From Lycium barbarum (taxonomy: Eukaryota; Streptophyta; Magnoliopsida; Solanales; Solanaceae), in the NCBI RefSeq assembly GCF_019175385.1, contig NC_083348.1, positions 48,444,950 through 48,508,949 of the forward strand: 64,000 nucleotides of DNA, read 5' to 3'. Made by a program: the position numbers and the translations under genes. The notes under the pieces were generated by a model, which had not been told where the DNA came from, searched no databases, and saw only the letters and a program-made list of their open reading frames with translations. Positions 23,601-34,968 of this stretch are shown here, in pieces. Numbering within the stretch: position 1 is the stretch's first letter; every line of letters starts with the position of its first letter.

Positions 23601-26600
23601 GTGGCGCCAGTGACGGGGTGGCGACCACATTCTGTTCACCGAGTCCCATAATGGGGCCGGACATGGCATATGTTTGACATGCATTACCTATGTGTTATGA
23701 GTAAGCATTTTTGATACTCCGGTTATTGCACTTATTTCCTGTACTGTCTATTCAAATTATGATTATGTTTATTGTATCTCATGCTTTACATACTCAGTAC
23801 CTATTCCGTACTGACCCCCTTTCTTCGGGGGCTGCGTTTCATGTCGTGCAGGTACACCCAGATGATGTGAAGTTACTATAGAGGACGTTCCAGTAGAGTT
23901 GGCAAGCTCTATTTGCTCCTGGAGTGCTGCCGAGTCACAGTTTGTATGTATGCTTTTTCTGGATTGATGTTAGAGACTTTGCAGATAGAGTCGTGGGTAT
24001 AGTATGTCGGTTGTGTAAGCGGCTTCATCAGCCAATATGTCATTCTGTATTATGTGTTAAATTCTATATGATCACAGATTCTGTTTGATTTGGAAAGCAT
24101 CGAAAAGGAATATTTTGTAAGTTTATTTCGTATTTTATTTTTATTTGATTTAAAAGCCTAATAAGATTATGTGTGCCCTAAAGGTCTGTGGGTTCGCTCG
24201 GCCCCGGATGTGGGGCCCGGTGCCCATCACACCCTAGTGGAATTAGGGTGTGACAGGTAAGATTAAATCCTTTTCTACATGTTTTAGAATCGGTTTGGAC
24301 TTGTTGTAAATTGGTTGATGTGAATTGAATACATGGAATTGTGTATGTTGATGTTGGAGTGTTGTTGAAGTCGTGTAGGGGGCTGTTTTAGTTAGAATTG
24401 GTGAACTGATTTTAATTAATATTTTGGTTGTTGTTGGCATGGATTTTGTGATGAGAATGAAGGAACTAAGTGATTAAAGTTGAAGGTGAATTTGTTTTGT
24501 GGGCTGTTGTAAGGATTTATTATGATATTAATGTAATTTTTATGCTTATGAACGAATGATGTAGTCGTCGTATGGTTGCTGGTATATTTCACTAAATTAG
24601 ATGAAAAGATTGTATGAAATAACGTATAAGAAGTGTATGTGGGTTGCTTGATGTATTCGTAGGTGTTCGTAAAATTATCGGGCATCCTTATGTTATTAAT
24701 TAGGGGTTGTTTTGGGACGTGTTGTTGTCCTCGTTGAATTAGAAGATTAAGTGTAGTTGAGATTGTACTTTGTGTTGTTATATTAGTTGGGCTGTTATAG
24801 GGTCGTTCGATGAAAATGTTATAACTATGGATCATTAAGGATGACTTGACTATGTCGTAATCGTATGTAGATTATCATTGAATGTTGTAAAATGTGGGCT
24901 GATTGGAATGTCATGTGGGCTGTTCGAAGTATTCTCGAATCTTTTCTTGGTTAGTTTTGATATAATACTTGAACGTGTGGTTATGAATGTTGACTTGGTT
25001 GTGTTGTAGTCGGCGTGAATGTAAGAGAAACGCCGCCTAACTTTCTAGAAATAAGCTACTGACGTTGGAATACGTTTTGAACTTTACCGTAGCTTAACCA
25101 TAATTTTTGACGCCTTACTATAGTTTGAGACACTTCGGGCAGCATATACTTATTGTGTCTCGGATAAGCGTTAAAGGTATGTAAAGTTATCCCTTCTTTA
25201 TTTTGCCATGTCTTAGATATAAGTGACATATGATATGAGCTTTGGGGTAATTCTATTCCTAAGTTCCGAAAGGTGATTCATGATCCTTGTTCACTTCTTG
25301 ATGTTAGGACTCCTAAGGTAATTGAGCTATTACCCCTCGAGTCCTCTATACGTTGGATAGTAGTTGGTATCTAAAAGTTCCTATTCTTAAAGACTCTATA
25401 ATGATTAATGTCCTTGACTTCCAATAGTTGTTTCGCATTATCTTGATACATGACATATGATTCCTGAGGCTCTATTTGATATAGTTCATATTGACATTCA
25501 AAGAGTACTTAACATGCCAATTGCCTTAATATTCGAGTGTTAGTTAGTCTACTTATCTATTGAGTCTCAGATGATGATTTAGTTGCTTATGGTTACTCCT
25601 GATATTCTACTCGTGCTTACTGTTATTGAATCATTCACCGAGTCCCGGGCCGGGTATGTTATCATGCACAGTTTCACTACATTATTCACTGAGTCCCTCA
25701 CTAGAGGGCCGGGTACGTTATATGATGATATGATAATGTGATGATACGATGATATGATTATGGCACCGAGTCCTATGATGGGCCGGGTACGGTATACGTG
25801 TACACGACTTTATTCACCGAGTCCCTTACTAGAGGGCCGGGTACGGTATATGTATATGATTATATGATGATATGATGACATGATTATAGCACCGAGTCCC
25901 ATAATGGGTCGGGTACGGTATATGATAATGATATGCATGATTTTTTCTCGTAAGGCACAGGTACAGTGATATCTTGATTATTATACTTGTTTCCTGGACC
26001 CTCTACTTCAGTTATGATCCTTCTTACTGTATTTCATGCTTTATATACTCAGTACATATCTCGTACTGACCCCCTTTCTTCGAGGGGCTGCGTTTCATGC
26101 CCGCAGGTGCAGACACTCGCTTTGGTGAACCTCCAGCTTAGGATTTCCACTCAGCCGTCATGGAGTGCTCCATTGTCCCGGAGCCTAGACTTTTGGTACA
26201 GATCCTTTTTGATGGATATATATGTTTATCCAGGGGTACGGCGGGGCCCTGTCCCGTCATATGTCACTGTTGATACTCCTAGAGGTCTGTAGACATATGT
26301 GTGGGTTGTGTATATATGTTGTTCAGTTGTGTCTATATGACTTATATTTTGGGATGTTCCCATTCGTAGTGGCATCCTTGTCAGCTTGCGTATATACATA
26401 TTTTGGGATGTTTTATGTAGTGGCAGCCGTGTCGGCTTGCCTATGTATAGTTGGGACGTTCCCACACGTTATGACAGCCTTGCCGGCTTGTGTACTATGT
26501 TATCCTTTGATAGTTGTGACTCCTCAGGAGACAGGTGGCCTTGATATATATATGTAACAGTTTCGAGACAACGTTTCGTTCTTATAAGTTCCATATTATG

Positions 26601-26689
26601 TCTAGTTGTGGATTGATTATAGATAACAGGTGTGTATACGAGTGTCCAGTTCGGGCACTAGTCACGGCCTACGGGGTTGGGTCGTGACA
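20683..26689 (+). mobile_element. Solo LTR in the integrase of element B, itself interrupted
   Basis: TGTTATATCCCG starts at 20683, GTCGTGACA ends at 26689, and AGAAG flanks at 20678-20682 and 26690-26694. Without the nested LTR (21280-24255) it is about 3.0 kb. The nested copy sits exactly on its candidate splice donor GGTAAG. Further landmarks: GGTATGTAAAG near 25176, tandem CACCGAGTCCC/GGGCCGGGTACG repeats at 25635-25920, and the double-hairpin block at 26050-26106. Confidence 0.95.
21280..24255 (+). mobile_element. Solo LTR nested in another solo LTR (2976 bp)
   Basis: TGTTATATCCCG...TTAGGGTGTGACA is flanked by GGTAA at 21275-21279 and 24256-24260. It is the same subfamily as 9122-12127. 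It holds GGCCGGCC (21524-21531), a donor candidate AAG|GTAAGA (GT at 21829), GCTGCCCAAATTTCTG near 22645 and the double-hairpin block (23795-23851). Confidence 0.95.
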
Positions 26690-27649
26690 AGAAGATTATG
26701 CGAGGTTATATCTCAAGGAAATTGTGCGACTTCGTGGTATTCCATTATCTATTATTACAGATAGCGGAGCCCAATTTACAGCCAAGTTTTGGAAGTCCTT
26801 TCAAGAAGGTCTAGGCACCCAAGTGAAGCTTAGCACGACATTTCATCCGCAGACCGATGGACAAGCCGAGCGTACTATCCAGACCTTGGAAGGTATGCTA
26901 CGAGCGTGTGTGCTAAATTTTGGTGGAAGTTGGGACGATCATTTGCCGCTAATTGAATTTGCATATAACAACAGCTATCATTCCAGTATTCAAATGGCTC
27001 CATATGAAGCTTTATACGGAAGGAAATGTAGATCTCCAATTGGATGGTTCGAAATAGGAGAAGTACAGCTAGTAGGCCCCGAATTGATTCAGCAGGTGGT
27101 GGAAAAAGTTAAAGTGATCCGAGATCGATTATTAACAGCCCAAAGTCGCCAAAAGTTCTATGCGGACAATCGCCGACGAGACTTGAAATTTCGAGTTAGT
27201 GATTGGGTATTCCTGAAAGTATCTCCAATGAAAGGGGTAATGAGATTCGGCAAGAGAGGGAAGTTAAGTCCTAGGTACATTGGGCCCTATGAAATCATCC
27301 GCAAGGTGGGCCAAGTAGCCTATGAATTGGATTTGCCTTCGGAGCTTGAATCAGTCCATCCAGTTTTCTACGTTTCGATGCTCCGCAAGTGTATTGGAGA
27401 TCCCACAAAAATTATTCCGATAGATGATGTTCAAGTGACAGAAAAGCTAACCTATGAAGAAGTGCCTACTGCTATCCTAGACAGGTAAGTGCGAAGGCTT
27501 TGAAATAAAGAGGTAGCTTCAGTCAAAGTCTTATGGCGAAACAATAATCGGGAAGAAATGACTTGGGAAGCAGAAGAGAAGATGAAGTCCAAGTACCCGC
27601 ACTTATTCCAAACCTCGGGAGAGATTCAAGATGAAACGTCAACGACATA
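26690..27649 (+). pseudogene. pol: Integrase C-terminal half and chromodomain-like end of element B
   Basis: This resumes the integrase after the solo LTR: second Asp region (here ITDSGAQF), catalytic Glu in [19 protein letters not shown], then RKCRSPIGWFEIGE, the GPYEIIRKVG..AYELDLPSEL..VHPVFYVSMLRK segment, and TYEEVPTAILDR. A TAA at 27487 replaces the Gln codon seen in A, and a TGA/TAG-like break follows near 27500. The chromodomain-like tail (VLWRNNNREEMTWEAEEKM) is still recognisable beyond it. Confidence 0.92.
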
Positions 27650-27817
27650 AGGTATGTATGATTTATTTTTATGCTTTTGGTCATGTGTGGCCATAGATAT
27701 GTTGATATTGTGACGTAGCCCTGTGAGGTGATGATATTGTGGGTTGCTGTGACAGGTTGGTAGTGCCAGATTACAGGGGAAACTCTGGCAAAATTTTCGT
27801 AGAATCCCGAGTGTTTA

Positions 27818-27854
27818 ACATTCAAGGCCGAATGTTCCAAAAAGGGGGGAAGAG
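27818..27854 (+). other. Palindrome remnant and polypurine tract of element B
   Basis: ACATTCAAGGCCGAATGT (27818-27835) is a decayed form of the palindrome seen in A, D and G. The purine run AAAAAGGGGGGAAGAG ends at the 3' LTR start (27855). Confidence 0.8.
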
Positions 27855-30154
27855 TGTTACACCTCGGAAATTTCCCCGTGAACGTATAGTGAAAAGTTAC
27901 AGAATTTCATTTTGGCCAGTTGGACGTAAAATGAAATACGGACCGTAAAGTGGTATACGGCCCGTACACTGGCATGTTGTATTTCAACTTGCAAAATTTC
28001 AACTTTCTGTCAAATGCTTTAAATGGTTAAATACGACTTGGAATATGGACCGTAAATCGAAATACTGGTCCGTAAACTGAGTCGTAAAATGCCATGATCT
28101 CCAGCATGCCTTTCTGTTTCTGATATGCTTAAATACGATCGTGAAGGACGGACCGTAAACCAGAATACGGCCCGTAAAGTGGGTTTACGACCACTGTGCA
28201 CTTCAGTCACTGTTCATTCCGGAATAGATTTTAAGTCATTAAAAAGAGACCCAAGCTCATTCTAATCATTCCATATTCACGATATTTCTCTCTAGAATAC
28301 TCTCAACTCTTCAACTACAAGAATTCAAAGGGAATTAATGATCAACTACATGAAACCCACGAAATCAAGTGTAAGAATCACACTAAAGTTCATCTTTCTC
28401 AAGAAAACCCAAAAGGAGTGAAGTAGGGTTTTGGTGCTAGAGGAGTAAATCCATTCAAAGCTTTTTCAACCATCATCTAAGGTAATTTTCATGTTGTTTA
28501 AGGTATTGGAAGGTTAAGATACCCGAATTGTAGAAAAGCATAGCAAATGGGTCATAAATGAGTGAATAGTGCCATGAGTGAATGGTAGTTAAATCGAATC
28601 ATGAATGTTGGTATATTGTGAGTATGAGTACGTTATAAATGACATGTAGGCCATGAGATAAGTGTGATAAACGAGAAAATACGATAGCGAACCCACAACC
28701 ATAATTGTGGGGAAAATGAAGAGAAATGGTGGATTATGGTCATTGTACATGAATGATTATTGTTGATTGCTATATTGTAATTGTTGTTGTGAGTGTTGGA
28801 AGTTGATATGAAATATGGGAAAAGTAGTATAAACAAAGGAAGTGTTGCCCAATTGTCTCTAGAAATAGTAGTGCGTTCTTATAGTTGATTAACTAACGTT
28901 GGTGTGAATTCTCTCTTGAAGGTAGAGACGTCATATCGAGGGAGCACAAGTGAACGATAGCTTAGTTAAACGTCAAAGGTGTGTGAGGCTAGTCCCTTCT
29001 TCAAAATGGCATGAATCTCATAGCATGATTTTCCTTCCTCTTCATGAGTTCCTATATTCCGGAAAGCTAAAAGCATGTACTCATAATTGGCTATATAAGA
29101 TAAGAGATATGATATGATGTTATTTATTGCTCACACTCACCTTATATGTTAGTTCCTTCAAGGTGAGGCAGGATGTCAATAATTGCTCCATAATGAAATC
29201 GGGGAATCACGACCTTACGTCACCTCGATAAAGTAAAGTTGTTGGTAAGCCTTATGCATGTATTATGATAAGTAGGTTACGATAAGAATATTATGACGAG
29301 TACATGTTGATGACATTACACCGCGCCTATAAGGCCGGGAAGCACCGTTAAGTTGGGCGGCTTACAGATGATTACACTGTGTCTATATGGCACGGGCAGC
29401 ACCACTAGTGGGAGGCATGAGATGGTACCCCGGACGCGAGAGGCCTGGACGCAGGCTAATGCTATGATTATCACACCGATCTGATATGGACGGGCAACTT
29501 ATACATTATTACACCGTACCTATATGGGCGGGCAACTTATATATTTATGCATACATGACATGATGATGATTATGAGTAAGCCAGCATGCACTATTTATTT
29601 TACACTTGACAGTCAGATACAGTTATTCTATATTGTTACTTCTTTTATATCATTGCCTTATTTAATTGTTTATGCCTCTCATACTCGGTACAATGTTCGT
29701 ACCGACGTCCGTTTTCTTTGGACGCTGTGTTCATGCCCACAGGTATACAGGGAGGAGAGCTCGATCCAGATCCGTAGTAGCTGTCAGCTGCTTGAAAGCA
29801 CTCCTTTGTCCCGAAGGTGCTTGATTATTCTTTTGTGTATATAGTCATGTATATGTATTTTTGGGCATGACGGGGTCTTGTCGCGTCCTTATGTTTAGCA
29901 CTCCAGTAGAGGCTCGTAGATGCGCAGTGTGGGTTAGATGGTCTCACGAGATGCTAATATATGTATATATTATTTTGATGGCCGAGAGGCAAATGTATAT
30001 AAAGTATTTATGTTCCCATATAAAATATAATTTTCCTACAATTTGAGTATAAAGCTGATAAAAGAGCATTAAATGAGTAAGATGAGTAGTAGAACGAGTG
30101 GTGCTCGGTGACTAGCCCCGGGTACCCGTCACGGCCCCTAGCTGGGTCGTGACA
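27855..30154 (+). repeat. 3' LTR of element B (2300 bp)
   Basis: TGTTACACCTCGG...GGGTCGTGACA. ACGGACCGT palindromes lie at 27930-28180. The candidate donor has decayed to GGTAATT (GT at 28482). The double-hairpin block at 29686-29742 has the compensated form CGGTAC/GTACCG followed by GTCC/GGAC. Near 29500 it has an extra TTACACCGTACC..GGGCGGGCAACTTATA unit of about 36 bp not present in the 5' copy. Confidence 0.95.
29686..29742 (+). promoter_or_regulatory. Double-hairpin block (compensated form), element B 3' LTR
   Basis: Stem 1 is CGGTAC (29686-29691) with GTACCG (29699-29704). Stem 2 is GTCC with GGAC around a TTTTCTTT loop. It ends CATGCCCACAG|GT. Other LTRs have CAGTAC/GTACTG and CCCC/GGGG here, so both sides of each stem have changed together. 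Confidence 0.65.
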
Positions 30155-30159
30155 GTATA

Positions 30160-30996
30160 TCAAGTCCAGTAGCTTGCCTCTTCGTGTATGATTATACGGT
30201 TGAGAATGACGGGCCGTGGATTTTATACGGTCCGTTAATCTTAACGATTTTTCCAAATCAATGTGATGAATTTTGCAAGTCGTACCTCATTTTTGGATTA
30301 GATTTTCTGAAAATCTCCCTCAATTTGAAGTACTTTGGGCCCACTAGATCATAAATTTTGCTATATTTGACCCAACAAACACTTTTTCCACTTTTTGTAC
30401 TTGATGTTTTGGATCAAACCAGTTTTTGGGTCATCTTCCTCACATGAAGATATGAATACCCTCAAGAACACAAGAACAATTTCAAAAATCCAATTACCCT
30501 CAAATCAACTCCAAATTAGTTCAAATTTAGGATCTAAGTTCTCTTTGATGTAGAGAACAAAGCCCAATAGGTTCCAACCTTCAATTTCACCTTCTTCAAC
30601 AAGACCCACTTTCAAGTTCTTGAAGTTTTCAAAGCTTCAAATTTCAAAAATGCTAGATCCTTCAACCCTTGGCCAAAAATACCTTCAAATTTCGGATTTA
30701 GAGTCCTTATCAACTAGAGAACAAACCCCAATCAACTTGAACCCTCAATTTTCCTTCTTCAAACCCACTAACCTTGTTCTTGAAGCTTTGAAGCTCAACA
30801 ATGGTGGAACACAAACCCAAACTCCAAATAGCTCGAAATGGAAGATTTGGACCCTAGAAACACTAAGGAACTCTAATCTAACACTAGATTCAACAAAATC
30901 AACAAGAAAATTTGAGTTTTTTTTTTTTTGGAATTTCGATTTTTTTTTGTTAAATCAAAACCCAAGACTAGATTAGATGGAACAAACCTAAACTAT
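30160..30996 (-). other. Unassigned host DNA, right of element B; leader-like near its right end
   Basis: It continues 8387-8704 after removal of element B. Two ACGGNCCGT palindromes lie at 30195-30240. The rest is AT-rich with homopolymer T runs and no credible gene; the longest frames have biased composition only. Because a reverse-complement primer site and an LTR follow on the right, the part next to 30996 would be the leader of a minus-strand element, but no gag is found. Confidence 0.5.
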
Positions 30997-31008
30997 GCTC
31001 TGATACCA
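30997..31008 (-). other. Primer-binding site on the minus strand (element H)
   Basis: GCTCTGATACCA is the reverse complement of TGGTATCAGAGC and lies 2 bases from the LTR at 31011. Confidence 0.85.
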
Positions 31009-31010
31009 AT

Positions 31011-31600
31011 TGATACAAGAACGGATACGTGGAAACAAGAAATTAAGAAGATAAACAAAGGAAAAGAAAAGATAGATAATTTGACACAACTTAAGATTCA
31101 ATTTAGCAGCCAAAGTTATATAAAACTAAGACCTCTAAATTATCATCAAAAGAAACACCAAATTCTTAAGGTGGTCTCAAGGAAAACAAAGTCCCAAGCA
31201 ACCAACCTTCTCAACAAAGAATTCAACCAAAAGCTTCAACAAGCTCTCACCTCTCATGCTCCCAATAGAGTCTTACAATTTCACAATTTCAATAATTCAT
31301 ATCATAAAAGTCTACCAAATGAAATAAACTAAGATAGTATTTATACTAGATAGAAAAGGAAGACTACTATGGTTATTACAATAATACCCTTAATGAAGAC
31401 AGGGCCTTGTTTGGTTAGTAGTCTTCTCAAAAGACGAGAAAGGCCTTCTTCTCCCTACTTCATCCAAATGAGGCCTATACTTCCATTTTAGCATATTCTT
31501 GAGCTTCATGCCTTCAATCCAAGCACCTAGTAAGTCTCTAAAGACGTGATCCCTAGCTCGGCTTGAAATGGATATTCTTGATGATGCTCGGCTTGTATCA
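31011..31600 (-). repeat. 5' LTR of a minus-strand element H (590 bp)
   Basis: It starts TGATACAAG and ends CTTGTATCA, a perfect 9-bp terminal inverted repeat. It aligns with 33127-33745 over most of its length, diverged but in the same order (for example GATAGATAATTTGACACAACTT and CCCTTAATGAAG..GGGCCTTGTTTGG). The adjacent primer site makes it a 5' LTR. The body of H would lie to the left, where only unassigned DNA and later insertions are seen. Confidence 0.85.
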
Positions 31601-33126
31601 GATAGGATTATCATAGTTTGTTTAGCTAGGTTTTAGCTTAGTTTAGTAGATTTAATGGTGAATTCCATTGTTGGTCTTTGAACTATTTATTTCCAATGAT
31701 TTCATGAAGGGAATAAATCTTACCTTATAAGGGGTATTAGTTGCGCATGAGACGTAGATCGTTGAAAACAAAGATGACGGGTTTAAAGGAAAATGCATTT
31801 ACGGTTACTATAAGTCGATTACGGGAAAGAGAGGAATAACTTGAGATAGGAAGAAAAGGGAAAAATGACGTTATGAATGAACTCTGAGTATCGAAGAATG
31901 GGATAAGTGACATTACATGGATGGTGCGGATAGCTAGACATACTACTATTTCGAGTATCGCTATGGGACAGAAGTTGTTAATTGGAGCGGATGTAGATAT
32001 TGACTCATAATTAACGATTGATCTAAGTAAAATACATCCTTATTTGGATTTCTATGTTGGTTGTATTATTTGATCACAAAACTGCAAGATGACTATATTA
32101 AGATTTCACACATGAATTACCGTAAATATAAATTATGGGAAATGGCATGAATATGATGCAGTATAATAAGGGAATTGAGGAAAGGGATGCATGAATTCAA
32201 GATTGGAAGTGAGGAAACGGATTTTAGAATGGTATAAGTAAGACCTTTAAAGGGGTCAAGTAAGGAAAATACAAGTGTAGAGATTGAAACAATGAATCCT
32301 AAGATGTGACATATATAGACTCTAAAACAAAAAGTGAGAGTTATGCAGAAATGAGTCTAATAGCTAGTAAATAAATGAACAAGAATCGAGCCGGTATCTG
32401 AGACCGTACTGAAAATCATTTGTGGAGACCTTGAACAACATGACACTGAGAGCACATAACTCAAGGAATATTGTAAAGGATAGCGATGCTATACTGGAAT
32501 AGAGGTAAAGGAATTGACAGTAGAGTCGTTTGTTAATGATATTGCGATTTATAAGTGACAAATAAGAAGGGACATAATGTTTTTTATAGTAGAATATAAG
32601 ATGTGATAATCAAGGGACAAATAAAGGAAAGAAAAGAGTATGATGAGATAAGTTACAATAGATAGACACAAGAGTTTTGGTATGTACGAGATACATAAAA
32701 TAGGACGGACCAAAGGAAGGGAAGTTTACGAATAAGATTAGATGTTCATACACGAATCACACAACAACAGTTATGTAACCTGCAAGTATTTACATGTCGA
32801 GAATGAAACCAATTGGGTACTTAAAAGGGAGGAGTAAGAGGTAAGCAAGAATAGTGTGTTTGTGATACTCCGGTTCAGTTGGGGGGAAATATATGGCAAA
32901 CTGAGTTGGAATTATCATTAAGGACAAATACAACTATTACTCTGAATATGATATAAGTATATGTTATATGTTTCCTATGATAGCCCCGGGATGTGGTAGA
33001 TTACTTACCAATTCAATAGGATCATTGAATAAAGGGGGTTTTACCAGAAGAATATTACGCCTTGGAACTTTCATTTTTGTATCATTGTGGTTATAGCGAA
33101 GTTCCAACAATTTACCAGAGGGTTAT
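31601..33126. other. Unassigned AT- and purine-rich DNA between two related LTRs
   Basis: I see no gene, LTR or tandem repeat. Its composition (GGAAAG, GATAAG, ATACAAG-rich) resembles the decayed stretch at 15440-16020 in element B, so it may be old internal retrotransposon sequence. A purine run, AAAGGGGGTTTT, lies near 33033. Confidence 0.5.
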
Positions 33127-33745
33127 TGATGCAAGATTAAGAACGAAAATAGAATTAAAATGCAAGAAAAGAAAAGGATAGATAATTTGACACAACTTAT
33201 GACCTAATTAAGCAACCAAATTTATAGAAAACTAAGACCTCTAAATTAAGAACAAAAGAGACACCAAATTCTTAGGATGACCAAGAGGGATTTGGAATCC
33301 CTAATAACCAATCCTCTCAACAAGAATTCAATCCAAGGCTAAAGAAGCTCTCACACTCAAAGTGTTTACAATCTCAAAATATCAATAACGAAAATAGTCT
33401 AAGTCTTCCAAATGAAAGAAACTACTATTTATACTAAAGCTCAAAAGAAGACAACTACATTATTACACTTTTACCCTTAATGAAGTAAGGGCCTTGTTTG
33501 GGTGTCTTCTTTTGGTAACAAAGCTTGAATTTGCAAATCTTCAAGTAATAGCCATATTACAAGTATGACCATCTTCAACCCTCTTCTCCAAACCATCCTC
33601 CCATGCTATCGTGAACACTTGAAATCCCCGGGAAGGTGCTAGAGTGTATTCAAGTATGTCCCTCCTCATGAACAATGCTTGCATAGCTTGAAGTTCCCTC
33701 GCTTGGCTCCTTGTAAAAGGTCTTCATGCCACTCGAATTGTATCA
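33127..33745 (-). repeat. 3' LTR of element C (619 bp)
   Basis: TGATGCAAG...ATTGTATCA, homologous to 31011-31600. The integrase end ([10 protein letters not shown]) stops within a few bases of it, so coding sequence runs almost into the LTR. Confidence 0.85.
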
Positions 33746-33747
33746 TT

Positions 33748-34968
33748 CTACCCTTCTTGAAGAGAATTTGTCCTCAAATTTAAGGGATCATCATCTTGCA
33801 CCACCACAGAAGAGAGATCACACACATTGAAGGTGTTATGAACTTGGTATTCGGGTGGAAGATCAATTTTGTATGCATTATCATTGAGTCGTTCAAGTAC
33901 TTCAAATGGACCATCTCCTCTAGGCATCAACTTGGGATTTCTTTTGTTGGGAAACCTCTCTTACCGGAAATGTACCCAAACCCAATCACCCGGTACAAGG
34001 ACAACTCGTTTGCGGCCCTTGTTTGCTCTCTTGGCCTTTTCTTGATTCTTTTTCTCAAGGTGAAGCCTCACCTTCTCATGCAACTTCTTCATGGCCTCGG
34101 CTCGTTTGTAGCCATCTAAACTCAACACAACATCTTGAGACAAAGGGGTTAGATCTAAAGGGGTTAGGGGGTTAAAACCATAAACCACTTCAAAAGGTGA
34201 CATGCCAAATAGTGTTATGAATGACTCTATTGTAAGCAAATTCAAGCAAAGGCAATTGATCTTCCCAAAATCTAAGCATAGAACCCAAGGTACTATTGAC
34301 AACTTCGGTTTGGCTATCGGTTTATGGGTGACAATAGGTAGAAAACAACAATTTAGTACCAAGTCGTCCCCATAATTCTTTCCAAAAGTGGCTAAGCAAT
34401 TTGGGATCCCTATCGCTCACAATGGTTTTGGGAATACCATGCAACTTTACCACTTGTTCAACAAACAAAGATGCAACATGAGAAGCATCATCAACTTTAT
34501 GACAAGCAATGAAATGAGCCATTTTAGAAAATCGATCAACCACAACAAAGATGCTATCTTTACCCCTTTTGGTTCTAGGCAAACCCAACACAAAATCCAT
34601 CGAAATATCAACCCAAGGTTGTTGAGGGGTGGGAAGAGGAGTATACAAACCATGGCAAATGAGTCTAAACTTGGCACCACAACACTCAATGCATTGGCCA
34701 CAAATCTTAGCCACATCTCTCCGCATATGAGGCCAATAAAATTTCTACTCAAGAATCCCCAATGTCTTATCAATCCCAAAATGTCCCATCAATCCCCCAT
34801 TGTGTGCCTCCCTCACAAATAATTCCCTCCAAGAGCTCATCGAAACACACAAACGCTTGTTTTTGAACAAGAAACCATCAAACCTAGAATAGGGAGTAGA
34901 AGACCTATCCCTAATCCACCTCTCCCTTTCCCACTCTTCGCAATCTAGAAAAAATTTGGCAAATATGG
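33748..34968 (-). pseudogene. pol: Integrase of element C, broken
   Basis: Read on the minus strand: zinc region around [15 protein letters not shown] (about 34725), first catalytic Asp in [18 protein letters not shown], second Asp in [17 protein letters not shown], then a stop where the usual HPQTDGQTE motif begins (near 34320). The catalytic Glu in PLLEFAYN lies near 34255. Next come MSPFEVVYGFNP, the basic KKNQEKAKRANKGRK stretch and a [22 protein letters not shown] segment. Frames shift between 34320 and 33930. The gene is cut upstream by solo LTR J. Integrase would insert the DNA copy into chromatin; this one cannot be made intact. Confidence 0.88.

Larger units (their letters stand above)
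8705..30154 (+). mobile_element. Element B: complete Tekay-type retrotransposon with four nested solo LTRs
   Basis: Both ends are defined. TGTTACACCTCGG starts at 8705 and again at 27855, GTGACA ends at 13946 and 30154, and GTATA flanks the whole unit at 8700-8704 and 30155-30159. Its internal part (13947-27854) is split by solo LTRs at 16668-19563 and 20683-26689, and its 5' LTR by 9122-12127. Removing these gives LTRs of about 2.2-2.3 kb and an internal part of only about 5 kb. Gag has lost its main domain and pol has several stops, so it could not move on its own. Confidence 0.95.

Noticed and set aside
30620..31332. Two overlapping open frames of 118 and 134 codons, possible host gene
   Set aside because: Low-complexity Asn/Lys/Ser-rich translation from AT-rich DNA that runs through a primer site and into an LTR.
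33748..34726. Element C as a host integrase-like or domesticated gene
   Set aside because: It is flanked by its own LTR, has stops and frame shifts, and continues into RNase H, RT and gag of the same element.
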